From positions 1-64,000 of the forward strand of contig DUPK01000038.1 of the NCBI GenBank assembly GCA_012838345.1: a stretch of DNA of 64,000 nucleotides, written 5' to 3'. The notes beneath the pieces were generated by a model that did not search any database, was not told where the DNA came from, and was given only the letters and a program-made list of their open reading frames with translations. Source of the DNA: Clostridiales bacterium (GTDB taxonomy: Bacteria > Bacillota > Clostridia > Oscillospirales > Oscillospiraceae). Position numbers and translations under genes: made by a program. This document shows, piece by piece, positions 1 to 8,952 of the stretch. Numbering within the stretch: the first letter of the stretch is position 1; each line of letters begins with the position of its first letter.

Positions 1-3
1 CGC

Positions 4-172
4 GTCGCTCCCCGCACGGGGAGCGTGGATTGAAATTCCTTGTCCCGAAACTGCCCCTTGCAGACCTCTGTCGTCGCTCCCCGCACGGGGAGCGTGGATT
101 GAAATTATGATTGGTCAGATAATGGATATATCGAATGCTGTCGCTCCCCGCACGGGGAGCGTGGATCGCAAC
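4..172 (+). CRISPR. Leader-distal end of a type I-C-like CRISPR array
   Basis: Three copies of a 33-bp repeat start at 4, 73 and 140 and are separated by unique spacers of 36 bp (37-72) and 34 bp (106-139). The repeat begins GTCGCTCCCCGCAC, contains a GC-rich dyad and ends ATTGAAAT, the hallmark of type I-C repeats. The third copy matches for 27 bp (140-166) and then diverges, as terminal repeats often do, so the leader and cas genes should lie to the left, outside the window. Bases 1-3 would be the end of another spacer. No cas gene is present in the window. Confidence 0.93.
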
Positions 173-265
173 CATATAACTATGTACCGGGGCAGCCTCT
201 CTGAAGCCGCTCCCTGAGGGGTTTGCTCCTTTTTTGCGCATAACCACACATTTACTGCCATATTA

Positions 266-294
266 TTGATTGTTTGTAAATAATGTTGTAAAGT
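266..294 (+). promoter_or_regulatory. Possible promoter of the enoate reductase gene
   Basis: TTGATT (266-271), a 17-bp spacer and TAAAGT (289-294) lie in the 296-bp AT-rich gap between the CRISPR end and the flavoenzyme gene. The -10 is weak. The rest of the gap (173-468) shows no convincing gene. Confidence 0.35.
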
Positions 295-468
295 TAGTTT
301 ATGTCGGGGGTAATTCATCAGCTTAATTGGAGTGCGCGATAAGCGACAGACGCACCATAGGCTATACAGCATGGTAATAGTTTTGCGTGCGGGAAAACCA
401 GTTCCGAGCCTCCCGGGCAAATCTAGGAGAAGCTGTAATAAGACAGAAAAGAACTACGGAGGATTACC

Positions 469-2451
469 ATGGGAAGCAATTATAAACACGTTTTTTCTCC
501 AATTGAAATTCGGGGAGTAAAGTATAAAAACCGTATCCATATGGCACCCACTTCTCCTAAGCTTACGGACCCAAAAGGTTTTATGACCACGGAGCACATC
601 GAATACTTCCGCACGATTGCTAAGGGTGGCGCGGGGATTATTACACTTGGAAACTGCACGGTGGACATTGAGCATTATCAGGATGAGCCGAGACAGGTTG
701 CCCTTGATAATGACCATTACATACCGGGGCTAACCCGCCTTGTCGACATGTTCGAGCTATATGGTGTGGTCGGGCAGTTGGAGCTGAATCATGCCGGACT
801 GGACGCTTCCTGGGATTTAAACCGTTGCCCGGCAATAGGGCCGACCGCCCAGCACATGCCCATGGAACTGATGAAAGCGGCGCTGCTAGGACGCCCTCCG
901 GTCAGGGCAGAGGCAATGACCTACGAGCAGATAAAGGAAATTCAGCAGAAATACATAGACGCGGCTTTCCGCTGCAAGCGCGCCGGTATGAATACTGTCT
1001 TTGTCCACGCCGGACATGCCAACCTGATAGGCCAGTTTTCGAGCCCGCTGTACAACCGCAGAACCGACGAGTACGGTGGTAGCCTTGAAAACCGCGCCAG
1101 ATTTTGCATGGAGATATTGGAAGGGATCCGTAAAAAATGCGGAGAGGACTTCGTAATTGAACTGCGCGTTTCCGCCGATGAGATTCATCCTGACGGCATG
1201 CACTTTGAGGAGGCGAAGCGCTATCTTCAGATGATGGACGGTATGTTCGACATTCTCAGCGTTTCCGCGGGGCTACACACCGATAAGCGGTACTTCAAGT
1301 ACTTTACACCAAATATGTTCCGCGGAGAAATGGTCAACGTCGGCTACGCCGCGGAGCTGAAAAAGATATTAAAGTGCAAAATCAGCGTTGCCGGCGGCAT
1401 CGACAATCTGACCAATGCTGAAAAAGTTATTTCCGAGGGCTGGGCGGACTTCTGCCTGCTTGCCCGCGGCCTGATGGCAGATCCGGAGATGCCTCGAAAG
1501 TATGCTTTCAACAAACCCGAGGAAGTCAGGCCGTGTACCCGCTGCAATTATTGCGGCAAACGTATCACGAATACAAAAACCCTTGCCTGCGCCGTCAATC
1601 CCAAGCTCGGCAGAGAGATGGAGCTTGTTGACGGAGAGGTGCCCCGCGCACGAAGAAAAAAGAAGGTCGTAGTTGTCGGAGGCGGACCGGCGGGTATGCA
1701 AGCGACCCTTACCCTCCTTGAGCGCGGCCATGATGTAATTCTTCTGGAAAAAGAGGAGCATCTTGGCGGCAATCTAATCGCCGCGGCAGCCATGCCTCTT
1801 AAGGTCGGTATGCAGAAGTTTAGGGACTATTTTATCCGCAAGGTAACGGAAAGTGGTGCGGATATTCGCTTAAACTGTGAGGCGACGCCGGAACTGATTA
1901 GCTCGCTTGCGCCGGACGCACTGGTAATTGCGGTCGGAGCGGTACCGAGTTTTCCTGATGTCCCTGGTATAGACCTGCCGCATGTGTACAGCTGCCTTGA
2001 CGCGGAGCTCGGAAAATGCGAAACGGGGGACCGGATTGTGGTAATAGGCGGCGCCTCGCTGGGCCTTGAATGCGGGGCTTCGTTTGCCATGCTCGGGAAG
2101 AACGTGACGGTTATTGAAATGCTGCCTCAGCTTCCATACAACCCCACCCAGGGAAATGAACAGCTCACCGAAATGATTGAAAAAGCCGGCGGCAAGGTAA
2201 TCACTGGCCGCAGGCTGGCAGGAGTGTGGGAAGACCGCGTACTCTGTGTCGTGGTTGGCAGCGGAAAGCTTGAAGAGTATCCCTGCGACACCGTTTTGAT
2301 GGCAACGGGCATGAAAGCGCGCGAGGGTGTGGTGGAGGCGCTGCGCCATGTTATTCCCGAGACAGAAATCCATATAGTCGGTGACGCCAGGAAACCGCAG
2401 ATGCTCGGCGATGCTATCCGCGGAGGCTTCGATGCCGCCCTCGCCATCTAA
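469..2451 (+). CDS. Old-yellow-enzyme / 2-enoate reductase family flavoprotein with Fe-S cluster
   Basis: This 660-residue cytoplasmic redox enzyme has the architecture of 2,4-dienoyl-CoA reductase, 2-enoate reductase and BaiCD. An N-terminal FMN-binding TIM barrel (about residues 7-340) is followed by a 4Fe-4S cysteine cluster (C356, C359, C362, C374) and a C-terminal FAD/NAD(P)H domain with GGGPAG near residue 403 and a second Rossmann motif (IGGASLG) near 526. The family reduces C=C bonds conjugated to a carbonyl. GGAGGA at 458-463 sets the ATG at 469. Its setting near 2-hydroxyacyl-CoA dehydratase genes suggests it reduces the enoate or enoyl-CoA made there, as FldZ does with cinnamate. 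The substrate is inferred; other family members act on bile acids or dienoyl-CoA. A strong hairpin follows. Confidence 0.88.
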   Translation: MGSNYKHVFSPIEIRGVKYKNRIHMAPTSPKLTDPKGFMTTEHIEYFRTIAKGGAGIITLGNCTVDIEHYQDEPRQVALDNDHYIPGLTRLVDMFELYGVVGQLELNHAGLDASWDLNRCPAIGPTAQHMPMELMKAALLGRPPVRAEAMTYEQIKEIQQKYIDAAFRCKRAGMNTVFVHAGHANLIGQFSSPLYNRRTDEYGGSLENRARFCMEILEGIRKKCGEDFVIELRVSADEIHPDGMHFEEAKRYLQMMDGMFDILSVSAGLHTDKRYFKYFTPNMFRGEMVNVGYAAELKKILKCKISVAGGIDNLTNAEKVISEGWADFCLLARGLMADPEMPRKYAFNKPEEVRPCTRCNYCGKRITNTKTLACAVNPKLGREMELVDGEVPRARRKKKVVVVGGGPAGMQATLTLLERGHDVILLEKEEHLGGNLIAAAAMPLKVGMQKFRDYFIRKVTESGADIRLNCEATPELISSLAPDALVIAVGAVPSFPDVPGIDLPHVYSCLDAELGKCETGDRIVVIGGASLGLECGASFAMLGKNVTVIEMLPQLPYNPTQGNEQLTEMIEKAGGKVITGRRLAGVWEDRVLCVVVGSGKLEEYPCDTVLMATGMKAREGVVEALRHVIPETEIHIVGDARKPQMLGDAIRGGFDAALAI

Positions 2452-2535
2452 GCCCTCGCGTAAAGAGTAGAGCACTTCATAATACAGCGACAAATGGCAG
2501 TAGCTTTAGCTTACCCAATATAAAAAGCAAGTAAG

Positions 2536-2578
2536 AAAGACCCCTATGCAGGCATACCCTGCATAGGGGTCTTTGCTC
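2536..2578 (+). terminator. Hairpin terminator after the enoate reductase gene
   Basis: A perfect 17-bp stem (2536-2552 with 2558-2574) and a 5-nt loop follow the gene by 85 bp. The downstream T-run is short, so termination strength is uncertain. Confidence 0.7.
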
Positions 2579-2845
2579 TCAGGCAGTATAGCCGTCAGCA
2601 TTTTTATGAGTACTCAGAACAAAATCCCCAATAATCAATGATCAAAAGGCTCAAACGCTCAATAGTTTGCAGGACTTTGGGACGGTGCTGCTTTTCTATA
2701 CAAAAGAAGTTTAATCCACTCTAGTTTCTGGCGAATCGTATTAAATACTGCCCGGGACTGTCCCCCTGGAGACCGCAACTTAAAATAGTCAACATACTAT
2801 ATTTAGAAATTACACCAATATCTGAAAATCTCTACCTAATTATGG

Positions 2846-2874
2846 TTGACTAAATAAGTGATTTGTGTTATCCT
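2846..2874 (+). promoter_or_regulatory. Promoter of the YjiH-type transporter gene
   Basis: TTGACT (2846-2851), a 17-bp spacer and TATCCT (2869-2874) precede the transporter start by about 270 bp. The long leader contains a GGGAGGTG (2938-2945) that leads into only an 11-codon reading frame. No known riboswitch was recognised in this leader, and nothing else is evident in 2579-3142. Confidence 0.55.
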
Positions 2875-3142
2875 AGCGTTGTAGTTGTTACCATTTTGTT
2901 AACACATTTAAAAAAGCAGTCATATTTTTAGAAACGGGAGGTGTTCCAAGACAAAATAGAAGCCTATCAGTAAATGCCACGAACCCAGCACTTTATCTCC
3001 CTTATAGGGAAAACATCAGCGAGATTCAGCAATTCCATTAAACGTAAGAATCTAGAAATTGAATTCCCTAGGCAACGCATCTTTTGTTTATGGCCCAAAC
3101 CCGCAACGTCACTAGTAAAAGTATTATTGAGAGGTGTTATTT

Positions 3143-4474
3143 GTGACTCAAACGGTAGACCAGAACAAAAAAGTCTATGCGCCTAGCAATGTTTTCAACT
3201 TTATCTTCTTTAGCCTATTGGGCATATTCCTGTTTTTTGTGCCGTTCACTCTAAACGGGACAAACTCTATCGCGGTAGACCATATAATAACCTACATGAA
3301 TAAATATTTACCCTGGCTGGGTCCAACCTTTACACTTATAATAGGAACTATTGGCGGAATACTTCCCTGGGTTCAGAAAACGTATAAAAAGGGCGTAATG
3401 GATTTCATTATGGCCGTCTTCCGAACTCTCGGAATTCCCATCTGCTTCCTGGCCTACTTTAACGTAGGACCCGCCTGGCTGATGGACCCCGGAATGCTGC
3501 CCTTCCTTTGGGAAAAGGTTGTTGTCTCGGTTACGGTCATAGTCGCCATCGGTTCCATATTCCTTACGTTCGTCATCGCCTTTGGCTGCCTTGAATTTGT
3601 CGGAGTTCTTGTCAGACCGATTATGCGCCCCGTCTTTAAAACTCCGGGCAAATCCGCGATCGACGCAGTTGCTTCTTTCGTCGGCAGCTTCTCCCTAGCG
3701 ATTTATCTGACAAATAAGCTCTACCGTGAATCCAAGTATACAATGAAAGAAGCTTTTATAATCATGAGCGGCTTCTCTACGGTTTCCGCAACCTTCATGA
3801 TTATAGTCGCTAAGACGGCAAACTTCATGGGTATATGGAACTTCTACTTCTGGACTACACTGCTCATCACCTTTGTCGTCACTGCGATAACGGTAAGGCT
3901 GTGGCCAATCTCAAAACTGCCTGAAACCTACATAGACGGCGTCGGAAATCCAGAATTGCCGGTTGAAGGAAAGAGCATATTCAAAGCGGCTGTTGACGAG
4001 GGACTTGAGGCCGCGCAGCGCTCGGGTAAAATTCTGAAGACCATTTGGGAGAACCTTGCCGGCGGAATTAAGATGTGCTTCGTTCTGACTCCCGTCATGG
4101 GTTCCATAGGTCTGCTTGCGTTTATCCTGGTTAAACTCACGAACGTCTTTGATATTATAGGGTATATATTCTATCCCTTTACATATCTAATCAGTCTCAT
4201 CGGTATTCCTGAGCCCCTGATGCTGGCTAAGGCTTCGGCTGCCACTGTTGCTGAAATGTTCGTTCCCAACGTGGTAGTTTCGGGACTCACCGATGCTTCC
4301 AAGTACGTGATCGCCGTAACCTCCGTATCGCAAGTGCTCTTCTTCGGCGGCTCTCTGCCCTGCTACATGGCTTCGGACGTCAAGGTTCCGCTCGGGAAGG
4401 TTATGATAGTCGTATTTGAACGTATTGCGATATCAATAATCCTATCGGGAATTGTGGCTGCGCTATTCTTCTAG
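3143..4474 (+). CDS. YjiH-family (nucleoside-recognition/Gate domain) membrane transporter
   Basis: This is a 443-residue integral membrane protein with roughly ten hydrophobic segments and no signal peptide. It resembles the YjiH family of Gate-domain proteins: a paired-half layout, a conserved stretch IDAVASFVGSFSLAI near residues 172-186, and a second half containing ASAATVAEMFVPN. The substrate of the family is poorly defined. GAGAGGTG at 3129-3136 is an excellent ribosome binding site for GTG at 3143; an in-frame GTG at 3134 lies inside that site and is rejected. Placement between an enoate reductase and dehydratase genes suggests uptake or export of a pathway acid, but this is inference. 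Confidence 0.75.
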   Translation: MTQTVDQNKKVYAPSNVFNFIFFSLLGIFLFFVPFTLNGTNSIAVDHIITYMNKYLPWLGPTFTLIIGTIGGILPWVQKTYKKGVMDFIMAVFRTLGIPICFLAYFNVGPAWLMDPGMLPFLWEKVVVSVTVIVAIGSIFLTFVIAFGCLEFVGVLVRPIMRPVFKTPGKSAIDAVASFVGSFSLAIYLTNKLYRESKYTMKEAFIIMSGFSTVSATFMIIVAKTANFMGIWNFYFWTTLLITFVVTAITVRLWPISKLPETYIDGVGNPELPVEGKSIFKAAVDEGLEAAQRSGKILKTIWENLAGGIKMCFVLTPVMGSIGLLAFILVKLTNVFDIIGYIFYPFTYLISLIGIPEPLMLAKASAATVAEMFVPNVVVSGLTDASKYVIAVTSVSQVLFFGGSLPCYMASDVKVPLGKVMIVVFERIAISIILSGIVAALFF

Positions 4475-4492
4475 CTATAGAAACAAAGGACG

Positions 4493-4530
4493 AACGCACC
4501 CTTGTTTTTATGACGAGGGTGCGTTTTCTT
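4493..4530 (+). terminator. Rho-independent terminator after the transporter gene
   Basis: A 10-bp stem (4493-4502 with 4516-4525) with a 13-nt loop is followed by a T-rich tail, 18 bp after the stop codon. Confidence 0.85.
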
Positions 4531-4604
4531 ATCTTAAGTGCCTAATAAGTTTTGCGGTAAAGGAAAAGAATACAAACGATAATGCCGCTGCAGACTGCTA
4601 CAGA

Positions 4605-4656
4605 CAAAAAAACAGACCGCAAACCCAGCATATGCGGGTTTGTGGTCTGTTTTTTC
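4605..4656 (-). terminator. Terminator of the FAD oxidoreductase gene, possibly bidirectional
   Basis: A 15-bp stem with one G-T pair (4612-4626 with 4636-4650) has an A-run on its left and a T-run on its right, so it can end transcription in both directions. It lies 22 bp beyond the stop codon of the minus-strand gene ending at 4679. Confidence 0.85.
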
Positions 4657-4678
4657 TGTAGTATTAATAGGGTGGATA

Positions 4679-6211
4679 TTACCAAATAAAAGGATGCTCT
4701 CCTTTTTCATTATATAGGCAGACATAGTCGTTGTGGGTGATTTTCGGTTCGCCTTTGAAGTTTCGTATGTTCTCCCAGTAGCCTCCCGGCGGCTGGTCGA
4801 GAGGGACGCCCTGCTTTATCAGCTCTTCCCGGACCAGCTTGCCTTCAAGCTCGCGTATCGCCTTTACCCCCGCTTTAACCGCCATCGCGGCTCCGGTCCC
4901 CGCCGCCTGACCCATGGCCATAGAGGCTGCTATAACACGAACACTGCCTATTGCATGGTAATCGGCCGAAGCGCAGCGGCCGGCGGCCAACAGATTGTCC
5001 ACTTCAGTCGCTATCAGACTGCGGAAAGGGAATTCACACCAGAGGCGCGGATTGACGCGGACCTCATAGCCGCCGGGACGGACGAAGGGATGGAAAATAT
5101 GGTCGTCGTCATCCTGAGAAGGGCGGCAGATGGCGTTTTCGACAGGCACCGGGTGGTGTATATGCCTTGAAGCAGTATGGTGGCCGGGGACCGGAATATG
5201 AGCATCGTAGCACTCGGGATGCAGTAGGATTCTGTCGTCGAACTTCTTTGCGTTTCCAATGTCATAGGCGGTAAAGATGTACTCGCCGATTATGCGGCGG
5301 CTGTCGCGCACTCCGTTCATGGACGCAAGGCCCGTGAGCACAGCGTTTTCAAATCCGGGAACATATTTTTTCAGAAAGTCCACAAACCATACTACTTTCC
5401 TGTGCTGGTCGACAATTTGACGGCTGAGGTCCTCTACGTCGTCGCAGCGGCAGTCAAAGGTATGCGTTGCATCCAGCGTCACGTCTGTACATTCGGGATT
5501 TCCGACCGGCATGGGGTATACGAGGTTCCCGGGACTGAGCAGCTCGTGCAAATCGCCGTTTTCAATAGCTTCCTTTTCCTTGTGGACTATGAGCGAGCAG
5601 TGCTCCTCGGGCGGGCGGGTCTTGAGATACTCGTTCCACTCGGCGTTGGCCTGCTTGTATTTCTCGAGGTTTACATAAGATAGCCTGAAGCCCATGGTAA
5701 CCGACTGGTTAAGCCCCATAAACTCCGCGCAGCCCACTTCACAGGGGGCCCCAGCCATGAAAGCAAGGTCGGCATCCCCAGTGGCGTCTATGAAAACCTT
5801 AGCGTATATCTCTATTTTGCCCGATTTGGAATAGGCGATAATCTTTTTTATTCTACCGTCTTCCACCACGCAGTCTATAACGGTCGCGCCGTAGAGAATC
5901 CGGCAGCCTGCCTGGAGGAGCATTTCCTCCAGCATCAGTTTGCCGTACTCCGGCTCTACCGTCGGCAGATGCGGTTTCATTACCGCGTGTCCCTCCGCGT
6001 GCAGGCGTTCCAGCCACTCCTTGCAAATACCCTCTATATGGCCGGCGATACCGGTGATATAGCCGTTTGTACAGAGCCCGCCTAAGGACTCCCTGCTTTC
6101 AAGGAGCATGGTGCGCATTCCGTTTCTTGCCGCGCTTATTCCGGCCGCAGCGCCGGCAACTCCTCCGCCGCAGACAACTACGTCCATGTAAAATTTCTTC
6201 CCGGTTGTCAT
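4679..6211 (-). CDS. FAD-dependent oxidoreductase of the FAD_oxidored (PF12831-like) type
   Basis: This 510-residue cytoplasmic flavoprotein opens with a Rossmann FAD-binding motif (GGGVAG, residues 15-20) followed by ESRESLGGLCTNG, typical of PF12831 proteins. A conserved second FAD motif occurs mid-protein (VFIDATGDADLAF) and a C-terminal LLAAGRCASADYHA motif closes the FAD fold. The start ATG follows GAAGGAG at good spacing. It is transcribed alone, opposite to its neighbours, and ends at a strong bidirectional terminator. The reaction is unknown: family members oxidise or reduce varied organic substrates. Its position inside the catabolic island suggests a link to the same substrate, without direct evidence. 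Confidence 0.8.
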   Translation of the reverse strand: MTTGKKFYMDVVVCGGGVAGAAAGISAARNGMRTMLLESRESLGGLCTNGYITGIAGHIEGICKEWLERLHAEGHAVMKPHLPTVEPEYGKLMLEEMLLQAGCRILYGATVIDCVVEDGRIKKIIAYSKSGKIEIYAKVFIDATGDADLAFMAGAPCEVGCAEFMGLNQSVTMGFRLSYVNLEKYKQANAEWNEYLKTRPPEEHCSLIVHKEKEAIENGDLHELLSPGNLVYPMPVGNPECTDVTLDATHTFDCRCDDVEDLSRQIVDQHRKVVWFVDFLKKYVPGFENAVLTGLASMNGVRDSRRIIGEYIFTAYDIGNAKKFDDRILLHPECYDAHIPVPGHHTASRHIHHPVPVENAICRPSQDDDDHIFHPFVRPGGYEVRVNPRLWCEFPFRSLIATEVDNLLAAGRCASADYHAIGSVRVIAASMAMGQAAGTGAAMAVKAGVKAIRELEGKLVREELIKQGVPLDQPPGGYWENIRNFKGEPKITHNDYVCLYNEKGEHPFIW

Positions 6212-6409
6212 TTTACTCCTTCACTCCCCGTTGTTCCCGTATTGCAAATAGAATTCTGCTCTCTGGAAAAGTATAGCATACGTAATCTGTGCTGTCCATA
6301 CGCCACTTGGCTGTTACGGTAGAATGCTTGCCGGGGTGGAAGACAGCAAAAATCTGCAATTTTTGCAGATGAAAAATTCAAAAATTAATATCAAATATTT
6401 TACAACAGG

Positions 6410-6439
6410 TTGCCATAAGATCCGCTTATGTGATAGAAT
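6410..6439 (+). promoter_or_regulatory. Probable gltA promoter
   Basis: TTGCCA (6410-6415), an 18-bp spacer and TAGAAT (6434-6439) precede gltA by about 58 bp. A small palindrome (6352-6359 with 6363-6370) lies 40 bp upstream and could be an operator. No gene was seen in 6212-6496. Confidence 0.5.
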
Positions 6440-6496
6440 AATCATAATTCAGCGTTTACAGTTTCTATTGAAGCAAAGGGTAAAGAAGGAGATACT

Positions 6497-7882
6497 ATGA
6501 CCAGGAAAAAGAATTCGTATTCTGAAATTACACAGGATATTGTAGAACTTTCGGTACTATGCGAAAAAAACAGCATGATTGATCCGGAGCTATATGCCAG
6601 ATATGAAGTAAAACGGGGGCTTCGCGACGTAAACGGGAGAGGAGTTCTCACGGGGCTGACGGAGATTTCCGAAATCCAGGCCTTCGCCAAGGAAGGCGAC
6701 CAACTGATCCCTGCGCAGGGGAAGCTCTACTATAGGGGCATCGACATAGAGCAGATAATCTCCGGTATCATGGATGAGAAGCGATATGGCTTTGAGGAGG
6801 TGACCTACCTCCTGCTTTATGGCGAGCTGCCGACGGAGGAAGAGCTTAAGAAATTCACCCAGATTCTCGCGGGATACAGGACTCTCCCGACTAATTTTGT
6901 CCGGGACGTCATCATGAAGGCGCCCACCGGCGACATGATGAACACGCTCTCGCGCAGCGTACTTACCCTGTATGCCTATGACGACAATGCAAACGACATA
7001 TCCCTGCCCAACGTAATGCGCCAGTCCATCCAGCTGATTGCGAATTTCCCCGTGCTGTCGGTGTATGGCTATCAGGCTTACAGTCACTACATCTGCGGCA
7101 ACAGCCTCGTTATTCACCCGCCGAAGCCGGAGCTTTCCACAGCGGAGAATATCCTGCACATGCTAAGGCCGGACAGCAAGTACACCGAAATGGAGGCTCA
7201 TATCCTGGATGTTGCGCTGATACTCCACGCAGAGCACGGAGGTGGCAATAACTCCACCTTCACCACCCACGTTGTAACCTCAAGCGGTTCCGATACCTAT
7301 TCGACGATTGCAGCGGCTCTCAGCTCCCTCAAGGGTCCGAAGCACGGCGGTGCGAACATCAAGGTCGTGCAGATGTTTGAGGACATGAAGAAGGCGGTTT
7401 CCGACTGGAAAAATGAAAAAGAGGTTGGGGAGTATCTCAAGGCGCTTTTGCATAAGCAGGCCTTTGACAGGGCGGGGCTCATTTACGGAATGGGACATGC
7501 AGTCTACTCTCTGTCCGACCCGAGAGCCAATATTCTCAAAGCCTTTGTCAAGGAATTAGCCGAAGAAAAGGGAAAAGTGGATGAGTTCCAGCTTTATTCC
7601 TTGGTTGAAAGACTTGCGCCCGAGATTATTGCCGAAGAGCGCAAAATTTACAAGGGTGTCAGCGCCAACGTCGATTTTTACAGCGGGCTTGTATATCACA
7701 TGCTGGGATTGCCGATTGAGCTGTTTACCCCCATTTTTGCCGTGGCACGCATAAGCGGATGGAGCGCCCACCGGATGGAGGAGCTGATTAACGGAGGCAA
7801 GATTATTAGGCCGGCGTATCTGAGTGTGGCAAAGCGCAAAAATTACGTTCCGCTCGAGGAAAGAAGCATAAGCAAAAAATAG
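6497..7882 (+). CDS. gltA: Citrate synthase
   Basis: This 461-residue enzyme condenses oxaloacetate with acetyl-CoA to citrate. The catalytic signatures are visible: LHAEHGGGNNSTF near residue 243, GMGHAVYSLSDPRA near 333 and NVDFYSGL near 391, holding the two histidines and the aspartate of the family. An N-terminal extension of about 60 residues is usual in clostridial long-form enzymes. GAAGGAGA at 6486-6493 supports the ATG. It has its own promoter and terminator. In fermenters it mainly supplies 2-oxoglutarate and glutamate. Whether its place next to 2-hydroxyacid genes is functional is unclear; a (Re)-type enzyme is excluded because that belongs to another family. Confidence 0.93.
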   Translation: MTRKKNSYSEITQDIVELSVLCEKNSMIDPELYARYEVKRGLRDVNGRGVLTGLTEISEIQAFAKEGDQLIPAQGKLYYRGIDIEQIISGIMDEKRYGFEEVTYLLLYGELPTEEELKKFTQILAGYRTLPTNFVRDVIMKAPTGDMMNTLSRSVLTLYAYDDNANDISLPNVMRQSIQLIANFPVLSVYGYQAYSHYICGNSLVIHPPKPELSTAENILHMLRPDSKYTEMEAHILDVALILHAEHGGGNNSTFTTHVVTSSGSDTYSTIAAALSSLKGPKHGGANIKVVQMFEDMKKAVSDWKNEKEVGEYLKALLHKQAFDRAGLIYGMGHAVYSLSDPRANILKAFVKELAEEKGKVDEFQLYSLVERLAPEIIAEERKIYKGVSANVDFYSGLVYHMLGLPIELFTPIFAVARISGWSAHRMEELINGGKIIRPAYLSVAKRKNYVPLEERSISKK

Positions 7883-7941
7883 AGTTAATGTCTGCTAAAG
7901 CGGTAGAAGCGGCGGTTTGATAATTAATTTGAATTGAAATA

Positions 7942-7975
7942 GGCCGACTGATATTAACCAGTCGGCCAATTTTTT
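7942..7975 (+). terminator. gltA terminator
   Basis: A 9-bp GC-rich stem (7942-7950 with 7959-7967) is followed by AATTTTTT, a textbook rho-independent terminator. Confidence 0.9.
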
Positions 7976-8038
7976 ATATCAAAACGGGTTATATCTTTAG
8001 GGGTAGAAAAAAGGAGGTATATTTAGACAAAAGCAGCA

Positions 8039-8067
8039 TTGACTTAACTAGACTTTATATATATAAT
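8039..8067 (+). promoter_or_regulatory. Strong sigma-A-type promoter of the dehydratase operon
   Basis: TTGACT (8039-8044), exactly 17 bp, then TATAAT (8062-8067). Transcription would start near 8074, about 83 nt before the activator gene. The GntR regulator encoded downstream is a candidate to act here, but no clear operator was identified. Confidence 0.8.
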
Positions 8068-8156
8068 CACAGTAGCATACTGGTAATACCAGCTAACTAT
8101 GTTAATTATGTAGTGCGAATTTCTGATAAATTAGATATTATTTCGAGGATATATAG

Positions 8157-8936
8157 ATGGTTACATTAGGCATTGATATCGGTTCTACGACTTCCAAATG
8201 CGCGCTGTTAAAAGACGGGGCGGAGATAATTGCCACATCCCTGTATTCTGGGGGGATAGGCACCGACAGCCCCGGGAAGGCACTGGCGGAGGTGTTTAGT
8301 TCAAGCGGCTATACAATTAACGAGGTTGCATGTTCAACTGTTACAGGCTATGGCCGCGGAAGTTTCAAGGGCGCGGATTATCAAGTCAGCGAGCTTTCCT
8401 GCCATGCACTTGGGGGGCGCCTCATTTTTCCAAAGCTGCGAACGCTTATCGATGTCGGAGGGCAGGACGCCAAGGTTATTTTGCTTTCGGAGAGCGGAAA
8501 AATGATTAATTTTCTGATGAACGATAAATGCGCCGCCGGAACCGGGCGCTTTCTGGAAGTAATGGCTAATGTGCTTCAGCTCAAAGTCGGCGATTTGGAA
8601 GCGGTTGCCGCAAAGTCAGAAAAACCCGCGAAGATTTCTAGCACCTGCACGGTTTTTGCGGAAAGCGAAGTCATAAGTCAGCTTGCTGGCAGCGTACCAA
8701 TTCCCGACATCGTCGCGGGGATTTGCGAATCCGTTGCGGCGCGCACCGCGGCCTTGGCAAAAAGAGTAGGTGTAGTGGAACAGGTTTGCATGAGCGGCGG
8801 CGTCGCGCTGAACGGGGGAGTGAGAAAAGCCTTGGAAGAAGCGCTGGAGGTTGAAATCGCTTTTTCGCCGCTATCTCAGCTTTTCGGCGCGATTGGCGCG
8901 GCACTCTTTGCGTACAACAAAATCCAAGCACAGTGA
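8157..8936 (+). CDS. 2-hydroxyacyl-CoA dehydratase activator (HgdC/HadI/FldI family ATPase)
   Basis: This 259-residue ASKHA-fold ATPase carries the 4Fe-4S cluster at the interface of a homodimer and injects one electron, at the cost of ATP, into the dehydratase to start its ketyl-radical cycle. The phosphate-binding motif GIDIGSTTSK is at the N-terminus. The cluster ligands are C125 in NDKCAAGTGRF and C164 in STCTVFAESEV, 39 residues apart as in known activators. GAGG at 8145-8148 supports the ATG. It is the first gene of the operon with the two dehydratase subunits (16 bp to the next start). It is expected to be very oxygen sensitive. Family assignment is firm; the partner substrate is not. 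Confidence 0.95.
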   Translation: MVTLGIDIGSTTSKCALLKDGAEIIATSLYSGGIGTDSPGKALAEVFSSSGYTINEVACSTVTGYGRGSFKGADYQVSELSCHALGGRLIFPKLRTLIDVGGQDAKVILLSESGKMINFLMNDKCAAGTGRFLEVMANVLQLKVGDLEAVAAKSEKPAKISSTCTVFAESEVISQLAGSVPIPDIVAGICESVAARTAALAKRVGVVEQVCMSGGVALNGGVRKALEEALEVEIAFSPLSQLFGAIGAALFAYNKIQAQ

Positions 8937-8952
8937 TAAAGGAGGAAAAGTC

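Noticed and set aside
3129-3145. GTG at 3134 as start of the transporter
   Set aside because: It lies inside the ribosome binding site (GAGAGGTG) that serves GTG 3143.
2974-3186. 70-codon frame overlapping the transporter start
   Set aside because: It overlaps the true gene in another frame, has no ribosome site and no recognisable sequence.
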